Part shown: piece by piece, positions 56,945-64,000 of the stretch
Layout of the letters: each line of letters starts with the position of its first letter
Numbering within the stretch: the stretch's first letter is position 1
Source of the DNA: Uranotaenia lowii
Lineage: Eukaryota > Arthropoda > Insecta > Diptera > Culicidae
Assembly (NCBI RefSeq): GCF_029784155.1
Contig: NC_073693.1
Location: 161,306,031-161,370,030, forward strand
DNA length: 64,000 bases
Direction: 5' to 3'
Program-made: the position numbers and the translations under genes
Notes under the pieces: model-generated
What the model was told of the DNA's origin: nothing
Databases searched by the model: none
What the model saw: only the letters and a program-made list of their open reading frames with translations

Positions 56945-57577
56945 ATTCAAACACTCTTTCACGTAAATATCTTGGTTGACAGTCCCGGAAGCTATTAAAA
57001 TGCTGCTTTCAAGCCACACATACAGATGGCTTGCCAAACCAGATATTTCTTCACGAACTTTGACAGTTTCATGTGCTTGAAAATATCTGCTACCTTTCCC
57101 CTACCTTTTGCCGTATAAAACTCCTGTCCCGGAAGCTTCTTGTAGTCGGCTTTGACGTAGGTTTCGTCGTCTATTATCACGCAGTCATACTTCCTCAGCA
57201 TCGTCGTGTACAGCCTCCGGGATCGCGCTTTGGCCGTCGTATCATCGTGATTTGGAGTCACTACCTTCTTGTAAGTCGATAGTCCGGCACGTTTTTTGGC
57301 TCGATGCACAGTTGTAGACGATACACTCAGCTTTTTTGCGGTATCTCGGAGAGAGAGGTTAGGGTTTCGCTTGAAACTACCGGCAACTCTCTTTGTCGTC
57401 TCAGCGGCTTCCGGTTTTCGATTTCCCCCCGATCCAGACTTCCTGGCTGTCGGCAATCGTTCCCCTAATACTTTAATAACATTTGTAACGGTTGATTTGG
57501 CAACTTTTAGGGGTTTTAACAGCTTTGCGCGCGAGTAGCTTGAATTTTCGCGATGCGCGAGCAAAATTTCGATACGC
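56945..57577 (-). pseudogene. DD37E transposase, N-terminal part
   Basis: From QRIEILLAHREN the frame carries both helix-turn-helix segments and the first catalytic region DCVIIDDETYVKADYKKL, to LVWQAICMCGLKAAF. There a one-base loss relative to copy 1 brings an early stop at 56995, followed by a second stop. The first dozen codons were replaced by the gypsy LTR, so residues upstream of QRIE in the open frame (EWEIV) are LTR sequence. Confidence 0.85.
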
Positions 57578-57852
57578 TGAACTATTTCCCATTCTCTGGC
57601 CCTGTGATATCTGTTAATTGAATAAAAATACGTGTGCTGTCGTTCGTGTGTCACTTAAGACTAATCTATTTGCTACTTTCTTTACAGTGCTGCGTGCGGT
57701 GACCGACCGAACATAGTACAGTCCGAAAGTGCGGAGTCAGCGTCTTGCGCTGAGCCCTCACATTGGACTTTGTTCGATATACAGTTTGTTTATGCTTTGC
57801 ATGCATAAACGAACTGTAATATTGATAAATACAATGTTGCGGGTCCACCACA
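57578..57852 (-). repeat. 3' LTR of gypsy element (275 bp)
   Basis: It begins TGAACTATTTCCC and ends GGGTCCACCACA on the + strand. A 15-bp stem with one mismatch (ACAGTTTGTTTATGC and its partner, 57780-57816) lies inside. The inner end is placed by the polypurine tract next to it. A second CCACCACACG occurs at 57991-58000, so an LTR of about 420 bp is the alternative. Confidence 0.8.
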
Positions 57853-57854
57853 CG

Positions 57855-57865
57855 CCCTTCCTTAA
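57855..57865 (-). promoter_or_regulatory. Polypurine tract of the gypsy element
   Basis: The minus strand reads TTAAGGAAGGG two bases before the LTR start TGTGGTGG, the expected place and composition. Confidence 0.65.
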
Positions 57866-58008
57866 TAAATTTAAAAATTAGTTTATAGATTTAATTTTTA
57901 AATTATACGTATGATTCGTATTTAATAAAATGTAAAATAGTGTTGTTATGTTATGTTTATGATGTTTATAATGTTAAGTCCTTATTCTATCCACCACACG
58001 CTCTGGTT
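57866..58008 (-). other. Non-coding spacer between pol and the 3' LTR
   Basis: AT-rich, about 140 bases, no ORF. It contains the second CCACCACACG motif at its pol-proximal end. Confidence 0.5.
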
Positions 58009-61000
58009 TTATTCCCTAAATATCTTTATCCTAGATTTATGAACTATTTCTTCCTTATTTTTGATTATTATTTTCAAATTTGAATTTAAATCTTCAACTA
58101 CTTGGTATGGTCCTACATATATATTTTCCATCTTGGACCCAGTTTCATTTTTTAATAACACTAAGTCTCCTTTGTTAAAATTCATTTGTTTCGCCAAGTT
58201 GTTGAATTTTTCAACTCGTTTTATTTTTTCTTGTATTATTCTGTCCCTGATTGCTTGTTGCGAAGATTTCAATTTAATTTTTAAAATTTTTGAATAATCC
58301 TCAATGTCATATATTGGGTCAACTGTCTCGGCGTCAGATAGGTTTGATGGCAAATTACAGATTTTACCGAAAACTAGCTCAAATGGTGTTTTGTTTGTCG
58401 TTGTGTGGACTGTAGTATTGAACGCAAACTGGTAGTATTTTAACCAACTGTCCCAATACAAGGGTGATTTCTCACTATATATACGTAAGAAATTTCCCAA
58501 GTTTTTATGAGAATTTTCTAGTCCACCGATTGTTTCGTGGTGATATGCTGTTGAATTCAGTTTTTCTATTTCGAGTAATTTGCATATATCCGAAAATAGA
58601 TTCGACATGAATTCTTTGCCTCTATCTGTTACGATTCTTTTTGGAATCCCATAGTTTAAAACAATGGTTTCTACAAAAGCTTTCGCTACCGTTTCTGTCT
58701 CTTTGTTTTTAATGGCTGTTGCCGTAATAAACTTTGTCAGGTCGCATTGCGTTGTTAATATATATCGGTTACCTTCTGCACTAGGCAGTAAAGGACCAAC
58801 AAGATCTAAGTAAATTATTTCAAACGCAGTTTCAGCTGTTGTTGTGATTATCATTGGTGTTTTGGGTTTATTTATGATTCTGTTTTTCTGGCATAACTGG
58901 CACGAATCAATGAAAACTTTGATATCTTTTTTCATATTCTTCCAATAGAATCTTTGCTGGATAGTGTGCAGAGTTCTATTGATGCCTGCATGGCCTGCCG
59001 TTGGTAGTACATGATAATCGTTCATTATTATCTTTTTCTGTATGTCTTCTTTTATCACTTTTATGTGCTCCCCTATAATAATTATATCCGGTATATCCTT
59101 CATTTTTATTTCATGGATATTTTCCATAAGATGTTGAGCGCTCTTTTTTCTTTTTAATAGTATGCATACGTTCATTTTTAAATTTTTTATATAATCCGCT
59201 ACCTTTTTCATTACTCCCCGTAGGTGAGTTAACGTTTGAGTTTGCGGTATTCTTATTTTTTGTGGGGTTATTTCAATTTCTTTTATATTTGGACATACTT
59301 CCATTTCCATATATTCCACATTTGACTCTTGAGGCTGATCAGTTCCTTCCGTGTCAGTGGTTTCTTTGATTTGTTTTGATTTTGACCGTGTTATCATTGT
59401 CATTGTTGTTTCTGTCATAGTTTTTAGATCGGAAATCGAAATGCGTGATAACGCGTCCGCTATCACATTATTTCTTCCGGGAATATAATTAATTTGAAAA
59501 TCGTACTCCTCAAGTGCCAACCGGAATTTGGTTAGTCTACTTGAAGGATCCGTTAAAGAAAACAGGTAAACTAACGGCCTGTGATCAGTATGAACAATAA
59601 ACTTTCTTCCGTAAAGGTACGGTCGGAAATGTCTAATTGCCCACACCAAAGCCAACAGTTCCTTCTCTATAGTTGGATATCTAGTCTCAGCCTGGTTTAA
59701 GGATTTACTAGCATATGCAACCGGTCTGCCATTTCCATTGGAAAGAACTGCACCAATTGCATACCCAGATGCATCCGTATGTAACGTAAAGGTATTATTT
59801 TTACCAAAATCAGGAAAATCAAGTACAGGTGGATTTATAAATTTTTCTCTTAAAGTATTGAAGGCTTCATTGCATTCAATGCTCCAATTGAATTGTGTAT
59901 TCTTTCTTGTTAGAAGATTTAGTGGTGCGCATATTGCTGCAAAATTTCTAACATGTTTGCGATAATAATTCGCAAACGCTACGAAACGCTTCACCTCGTC
60001 CGCATTTTTCGGAATAGGCCATTTTTTCACTGCTTCTATTTTAGCAGGATCGGGCTTTATTCCTTCAGCGGATATAAAGTGTCCTAAGTAGATTAACTCT
60101 GTTTTAAAGAAATTACATTTCTTAGGATTCAATTTTAGATTGACTTTTCGAAGTTTTTCAAAAACTGCGATGAGGTTCCTATTGTGTTCCTCAATTGACT
60201 TACCAAAGACAATAATGTCATCTAAATAGACAAGACATTTTGTCATATCTAACCCTGACATCGCTATCGTCATAAGACGGGAAAATGATGAGGGGCTTAT
60301 TTTGAGACCCATCGGCAGTCTCGTCATTTGATACTGTCCGGATGGTGTCGAAAAAGCTGTCACTGGTCTATCTTCTGGACGTAGGGTGCATTGATAGTAT
60401 CCTTGTGACAAGTCTAAATGCGAAAAATAACGAGCACCTGAAAGTGTATCGATTATGTCTTCAATATTAGGCAAAGGGAATTTATCATCCTCAATTACCG
60501 TATTTAGCTTCCTGTAATCTATAACAAGTCTCCACTTTTTCTTGTCATTTGAAGATTTTTTGGGCACTAGCAATATTGGACTATTCCATGCGGAAGTGGC
60601 TTTCTCAATAATTTGGTTCTTTACCATCTTTTGAATTTGCTTTTCTACTTCCGACTTTTGCATTTGCGGCAATTTATAGGGTTTACTATAAATTGGCTGG
60701 GCTTCTTTATTTATTTTAACCACTGGACTGTAGATATCTGTTACAGTCAGATTGTCGTTTTCAAGACAAAATATATCAGCATATTTTGTGCAAATTTGTT
60801 CCATATGCTGTTTCTCTGTTTTTGGCAAAAGACTCAAATCCAATTCTTTGAAAAGCTGTTGGATTCTGTCTGACTTATCATTCTTATAATCCATCGCTAG
60901 TATCAAATACTCACTGGCTGGCTTGATTGTTGGTTTCAGATTTGAAATTCGAACTGGTTTGTTTTTAACATTGACCATTCGGATGGGTATTTTTCCGTTT

Positions 61001-61503
61001 GACGGTTGTACAATAGCATTTGCAACAAATACTTGTGGTTGTATTTCCTCATTCAATACAACACACGTTTCAAAAAAATTAGTTTCGATGTATCTAACAA
61101 TTTCCGTTCTAGCCGGTATTGTAAAATACTCGTGATTTGGGTTTTTGAGTTCCATCTTCATTCTTGCGAAATCAATGTTTGCTCCGAACTCCTTAAGGAA
61201 ATTTGTACCAATTAAACCATTAACTGTATCCGGTAAACTCTCTATTATATTAAACTTAATGGGATATTCTACAGAATTGTATCCTACAAAAGTTTCAACG
61301 TATCCCAGCGTGCTGGTAACTCCGTTTACACCACTTATTTCCAATGTTTGTGAATTATTTATATTGAAAATTTCAGGGAGACATCTTTTGTCCAAAATAC
61401 AACAAGATGCTCCACTGTCAATTATTAGTTCTACTTCCTTACCAAATAATAAAAATTTTATTCTGAGAGCCTTTTTCGCATTAAAATTAGCGAAAAAGAT
61501 CAA
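58009..61503 (-). CDS. pol: Gypsy pol polyprotein: protease, reverse transcriptase, RNase H, integrase
   Basis: The product is 1164 residues, uninterrupted. The protease has LIIDSGASCCILD near residues 27-40. The RT has HLDLSQGYYQ, the LPMGL region and YLDD, all intact. RNase H shows TDASGYAIGAVL, EKELLALVWA and HTDHRPL. Integrase has an HHCC finger (H-AGH...CQLCQ) and the acidic triad in YLDLVGP, VTDRGKEF and GGLENSHKN. The frame opens right after a TAA at about 61506-61508, overlapping the end of gag by 17 bases, with no ATG, so it must be made by frameshifting from gag. Pol is in the +1 frame relative to gag. With all catalytic residues present, this copy could supply active enzymes. Confidence 0.95.
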   Translation of the reverse strand: MIFFANFNAKKALRIKFLLFGKEVELIIDSGASCCILDKRCLPEIFNINNSQTLEISGVNGVTSTLGYVETFVGYNSVEYPIKFNIIESLPDTVNGLIGTNFLKEFGANIDFARMKMELKNPNHEYFTIPARTEIVRYIETNFFETCVVLNEEIQPQVFVANAIVQPSNGKIPIRMVNVKNKPVRISNLKPTIKPASEYLILAMDYKNDKSDRIQQLFKELDLSLLPKTEKQHMEQICTKYADIFCLENDNLTVTDIYSPVVKINKEAQPIYSKPYKLPQMQKSEVEKQIQKMVKNQIIEKATSAWNSPILLVPKKSSNDKKKWRLVIDYRKLNTVIEDDKFPLPNIEDIIDTLSGARYFSHLDLSQGYYQCTLRPEDRPVTAFSTPSGQYQMTRLPMGLKISPSSFSRLMTIAMSGLDMTKCLVYLDDIIVFGKSIEEHNRNLIAVFEKLRKVNLKLNPKKCNFFKTELIYLGHFISAEGIKPDPAKIEAVKKWPIPKNADEVKRFVAFANYYRKHVRNFAAICAPLNLLTRKNTQFNWSIECNEAFNTLREKFINPPVLDFPDFGKNNTFTLHTDASGYAIGAVLSNGNGRPVAYASKSLNQAETRYPTIEKELLALVWAIRHFRPYLYGRKFIVHTDHRPLVYLFSLTDPSSRLTKFRLALEEYDFQINYIPGRNNVIADALSRISISDLKTMTETTMTMITRSKSKQIKETTDTEGTDQPQESNVEYMEMEVCPNIKEIEITPQKIRIPQTQTLTHLRGVMKKVADYIKNLKMNVCILLKRKKSAQHLMENIHEIKMKDIPDIIIIGEHIKVIKEDIQKKIIMNDYHVLPTAGHAGINRTLHTIQQRFYWKNMKKDIKVFIDSCQLCQKNRIINKPKTPMIITTTAETAFEIIYLDLVGPLLPSAEGNRYILTTQCDLTKFITATAIKNKETETVAKAFVETIVLNYGIPKRIVTDRGKEFMSNLFSDICKLLEIEKLNSTAYHHETIGGLENSHKNLGNFLRIYSEKSPLYWDSWLKYYQFAFNTTVHTTTNKTPFELVFGKICNLPSNLSDAETVDPIYDIEDYSKILKIKLKSSQQAIRDRIIQEKIKRVEKFNNLAKQMNFNKGDLVLLKNETGSKMENIYVGPYQVVEDLNSNLKIIIKNKEEIVHKSRIKIFRE

Positions 61504-62827
61504 TTAGATTGGCTTCTTCCCTTTCTCGTTCTTGTCTTTGGGGTTGTGGTTGTTGTTGTTGAATTTGTTGTTGTTGTCCTTCGGCAATGTTTGCCATGTG
61601 TGGACCGTTTCGACCTCTTCGATTATTCCCTCTTTGGTTTTGGTTGCTATGGTTATTACCATAGTTGTTATTGTTGTAACCACGGTTGTAGTTGGTATAA
61701 TGGTTACCTCTTCCACGGTATCCATTATTCCCTCTGTAGGAACCATGTCCTCTAGGGTGGCCATTGCCTCTCCATTGATTTTGTCCATTGCCTCTATATG
61801 ACGGTTTTCCGGTTGTGCACCAGAGTGCCATTAGAGTGTCAACACAGTTTTCCTGATGGGGTGTTGCTTGACACTCCAGAGCATCTGAAACCGCTTTGTT
61901 TAAAGTTGTCGGGTTTCGTGCTCTTAATAAAAATTTTACTGATGGATCTTTAAGCCCATCAACAAATGCGCGCACAGCAACCGTTTCTACCAGGTTGCTG
62001 GCGGCTGACTCGCTGGCAAACGTTCCTTGCGAAACGTAAGCAGCGGCCAATTTGGACGATAATTTTGTGATTTCGTCTCCGAAATCAGTTAGTGTCTTGT
62101 TGCTTTGGCGTTTGGAAAGCATCTCACTTTCCACCGCCTTCGGAGTGAGCTTGACTCCGAATTTTTGTTTCAATGCCTCAATGGCGGCATCGACGGTTGC
62201 AACACTGTCGAATGCCCCACGGGCAGTTCCGGTCAATGTAATTTTCAGAAATTTTATCAGCTCTGCGGGAGGTACTCCTTCCGCATAGTCTTTTAAAAGT
62301 TCTATACTTTCGATGTAGCTCTGCAGGTTAACTGCGGAACCATCGAAAGATTTTACTACCTTTAAAGCTATGTTTAAGTCTAGCTTTGGTGGCATTTTGT
62401 CGTTTGGTTCTTCTTCTTCTGAATCAGACTCTATCACGGATTCTTCTTCGTCTTCTCCAGTGTCGTCTTCTTCGTCGTCGGTTTCCTGTTCTCCTTCGGG
62501 TCTAGTGCTTTTAGAAATACCTGGTCCTTCAGAACCTTTGGTAACTTTTTCTAGTAGGACTACTTCTAGTTCTGTTTTTTCTAAATTATCTGATTTTAAT
62601 ATTGCCAAACAACTTCTGGCAACATTTTTCAAATGTACATATCTTTTATTTATATTTTGTTCGTTTTCTTTTCCTCTTTGCTTTATAACAAAGTTTTTTG
62701 CATCAGACAAGGTATCTTTAATCTGTAAGATTTTAAGATTCCTTGTCTTTTTGCTTTACTTATTATTCTTTTTGAGGTTTATCAGAAGCTGGTTAAGTAA
62801 ATCTCCCGCTTCTAAAAATCTATCCAT
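61487..62827 (-). CDS. gag: Gypsy gag, with an in-frame stop after codon 23
   Basis: The only ATG in frame at the 5' end is at 62827 (MDRFLEAGDLLNQLLINLKK), in good context, but a TAA at 62756-62758 follows after 23 codons. The frame is then open to 61487. After an acidic stretch (EQETDDEEDDTGEDEEESV) comes a capsid-type domain (LQSYIESIELLKDYAE; FGDEITKLSSKL; VRAFVDGL). The tail is rich in Asn, Gly and Arg (RGNNGYRGRGNHYTNYNRGY) instead of CCHC knuckles, which may bind RNA. Either this copy carries a nonsense mutation or the stop is read through. A later in-frame ATG (MPPKLDLNIAL, near 62393) could also start a shorter gag. The splice-like acceptor CCCTACTCAG lies just upstream of the ATG. 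Confidence 0.85.
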
Positions 62828-63439
62828 TCCCTGAGTAGGGAAGAAGCACTATTTCTAAAAAATACGGTTTCTACTTACGATTATTATTATTTTTTTTTTT
62901 TCTGTCTTTCATTTCTCTTCATTTGTTCTCTTCCTCTGTTGGTTGTTTTGGTTTTCCATGTTTTGTTTTTCTGTTTGTTGTTTGTTCCTAAAAGTCGAAA
63001 TATTATTTTAGCTTTTTGACTACTCTATACATTAAAAACATTATTTTAATTTTTTTTTTTTTTAAATTAAACCTATAGATACTTATCTAGATCCGGTTCC
63101 AATTCTCAGGTGCGTTTCCAACGTCCCCGACGGCATTGTCAACAATAATCCCGTTTGCTCAGTGGAAGAAGTATTCATACTATCGTCTGTAAGATTCCCG
63201 ATGTATTTATCAGCTCGAGAGTCTGTCTTGGGCTGTGAACGGATCTTCCTTCAGCCGTAGCATTAGTTGTTCCCTTATCGCTTCCAGTTGTTGCTTGCAT
63301 ATTTTAATCAGAATTTCGTTCTGTTCGTAGTTTGTTGTTGTACTCATTGTTCATTGATTGTCTTTTGTTTCTGACTCACTAGATTAGCACACTTCTTTTC
63401 CCCGTTAACATTTTTTTTTTTTTTTTTTTTTTTTACTTT
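62828..63439 (-). other. Gypsy leader between the small ORF and gag
   Basis: Non-coding. A run of about 27 A on the sense strand follows the small ORF. A GTAAGT donor-like word (about 62878) and the CTACTCAG acceptor-like word before gag suggest possible splicing, though they are too close to each other to pair. Confidence 0.4.
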
Positions 63440-63652
63440 TTAAGGTGTTGCCGATAAGTTGTTCATTTGGATCGCACGAGTGGCTACTCGTTCCGTTTGT
63501 TGGCGGTGCAGTTTTATTATCACCTTAACTGAAATATATCCGATAGCGGCTGCCGCAATCGCACACAGTGCCACTGTTTGGGCTACTTGATTTTGCTCGC
63601 ACGCACTGTTCGTCACCGGCGCGACGATTTCGTCCGCGCTGAACCATCCCAT
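63440..63652 (-). CDS. Small single-pass membrane protein encoded in the gypsy leader
   Basis: The frame gives 70 residues: MGWFSADEIVAPVTNSACEQ, NQVAQTVALCAIAAAAIGYI, SVKVIIKLHRQQTERVATRA and IQMNNLSATP. Gly at position 2 and Ser at position 5 could allow N-myristoylation. Residues about 26-47 are a hydrophobic helix, followed by a basic tail. The ATG (ACAATGG) lies about 110 bases after the primer-binding site and is the first long frame on the genomic RNA, well ahead of gag. No standard gypsy gene has this position or make-up. I have a vague recollection of similar short MGWF-starting predictions from insect LTR elements but cannot confirm it. The function is unknown. Confidence 0.6.
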   Translation of the reverse strand: MGWFSADEIVAPVTNSACEQNQVAQTVALCAIAAAAIGYISVKVIIKLHRQQTERVATRAIQMNNLSATP

Positions 63653-63760
63653 TGTAAAGTGCTAGTTAAGTTTTTGTACTTTTTAAGGGAATATTTTTGA
63701 CACTTGCACTTTTAACTAGTTTTACTTTTCCGAACGTCGCGTGTCACCAAGTAATAAAAA

Positions 63761-63776
63761 CCGGGCAGGATCGCCA
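63761..63776 (-). promoter_or_regulatory. Primer-binding site of the gypsy element
   Basis: The minus strand reads TGGCGATCCTGCCCGG with no gap after the 5' LTR. It would pair with a tRNA ending GGATCG-CCA; arginine tRNAs often end this way, so tRNA-Arg is the best guess. Confidence 0.65.
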
Positions 63777-64000
63777 TGAACTATTTCCCATTCTCTGGCC
63801 CTGTGATATCTGTTAATTGAATAAAAATACGTGTGCTGTCGTTCGTGTGTCACTTAAGACTAATCTATTTGCTACTTTCTTTACAGTGCTGCGTGCGGTG
63901 ACCGACCGAACATAGTACAGTCCGAAAGTGCGGAGTCAGCGTCTTGCGCTGAGCCCTCACATTGGACTTTGTTCGATATACAGTTTGTTTATGCTTTGCA
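63777..64000 (-). repeat. 5' LTR of gypsy element, cut by the window edge
   Basis: 224 bases from TGAACTATTTCCC to TTTGCA are identical to 57578-57801. Confidence 0.95.

Larger units (their letters stand above)
55480..57577 (-). mobile_element. Tc1/mariner DD37E-type transposon, copy 2, interrupted twice
   Basis: The left terminal repeat AAGGGTGATACGGTCAAAAT starts at 55480 after a TA (55478-55479). The transposase reads on the minus strand. A 976-bp TIR element splits it at 55965-56940. At 57578, about 12 codons into the transposase, the gypsy LTR begins, so the other end of this copy must lie beyond the window on the far side of gypsy. Confidence 0.85.
57578..64000 (-). mobile_element. Young Ty3/gypsy LTR retrotransposon, runs off the window
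   Basis: Order on the minus strand: 5' LTR (right, truncated by the window edge), primer-binding site, leader with a small membrane-protein ORF, gag, pol (protease, RT, RNase H, integrase), polypurine tract, 3' LTR (left). The two LTRs are identical over all 224 comparable bases, so insertion was recent. It sits within the DD37E transposon copy 2. Pol is fully open; gag has one in-frame stop near its start. No env ORF follows pol. Confidence 0.95.

Noticed and set aside
57666..57851. Minus ORF inside the gypsy LTR
   Set aside because: LTR sequence; no coding role expected and no start support.
61504..61801. Overlapping frames on both strands in the gag tail
   Set aside because: They are shadows of the Asn/Gly/Arg-rich gag C-terminus with its simple codon repeats.
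62370..62834. Serine-rich + ORF of 154 codons
   Set aside because: Reverse complement of the acidic Glu/Asp run of gag; no independent support.

Overview
This is eukaryotic DNA, almost certainly from a dipteran and most likely a mosquito. The main evidence is a five-exon trehalose-transporter gene (Tret1, 24506-27618, +), with short GT-AG introns and a protein close to what I know of mosquito Tret1. The second recognisable host sequence is a single first exon of the RING-finger E3 subunit Roc2/RNF7 (40335-40482, -), ending at a GTAAGT donor. Most other annotatable sequence is transposable elements, many nested in one another, plus AT-rich DNA in which I see no genes. There is a 500-N assembly gap at 6857-7356. 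All calls were made by eye, with no database search.

Layout. 1-1494: a 3' piece of a poly-A-tailed retrotransposon bounded by a target-site duplication. 1.5-20.8 kb: gene-poor DNA with simple and tandem repeats, short inverted-repeat elements, a 1.9-kb TIR element and an 84-bp near-perfect palindrome. 20.9-22.1 kb and 25.1-25.6 kb: two arrays of one 13-bp minisatellite in opposite orientations, the second inside Tret1 intron 2. 30.0-34.1 kb: a fold-back-like element carrying a decayed non-LTR retrotransposon whose RT has lost a catalytic Asp. 34.3-35.4 kb: a dead Tc1/mariner DD37E copy. 36.8-37.8 kb: a TA-flanked element whose 149-bp inverted arms each hold a tRNA-like RNA polymerase III unit. 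42.1-49.6 kb: a complete LTR retrotransposon (146-bp LTRs, ACCAT duplication) that has lost its RT, is split by a 2.77-kb DNA transposon, and has a leader with about a dozen small stem-loops sharing one loop sequence. 51.0-54.2 kb: three adjacent hAT-like elements with 8-bp duplications. 54.3-55.1 kb: another TIR element. 55.5-57.6 kb: a second DD37E copy, broken by a 976-bp TIR element and then by a young Ty3/gypsy element (57.6 kb to the window end) with LTRs identical over all 224 visible bases, gag, pol and a small membrane-protein ORF in its leader.

How the parts relate. Tret1 is an ordinary expressed-looking gene in a repeat-dense neighbourhood. The nesting gives an order of events: gypsy is younger than the DD37E copy it interrupts; the LTR element at 42 kb is younger than the small palindromic element it split; and the 2.77-kb TA element is younger than the 42-kb LTR element. 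The items most likely to be new are RNA-level features of the mobile elements: the leader stem-loop array, the paired pol III units in an inverted repeat, and the leader-encoded membrane peptide.
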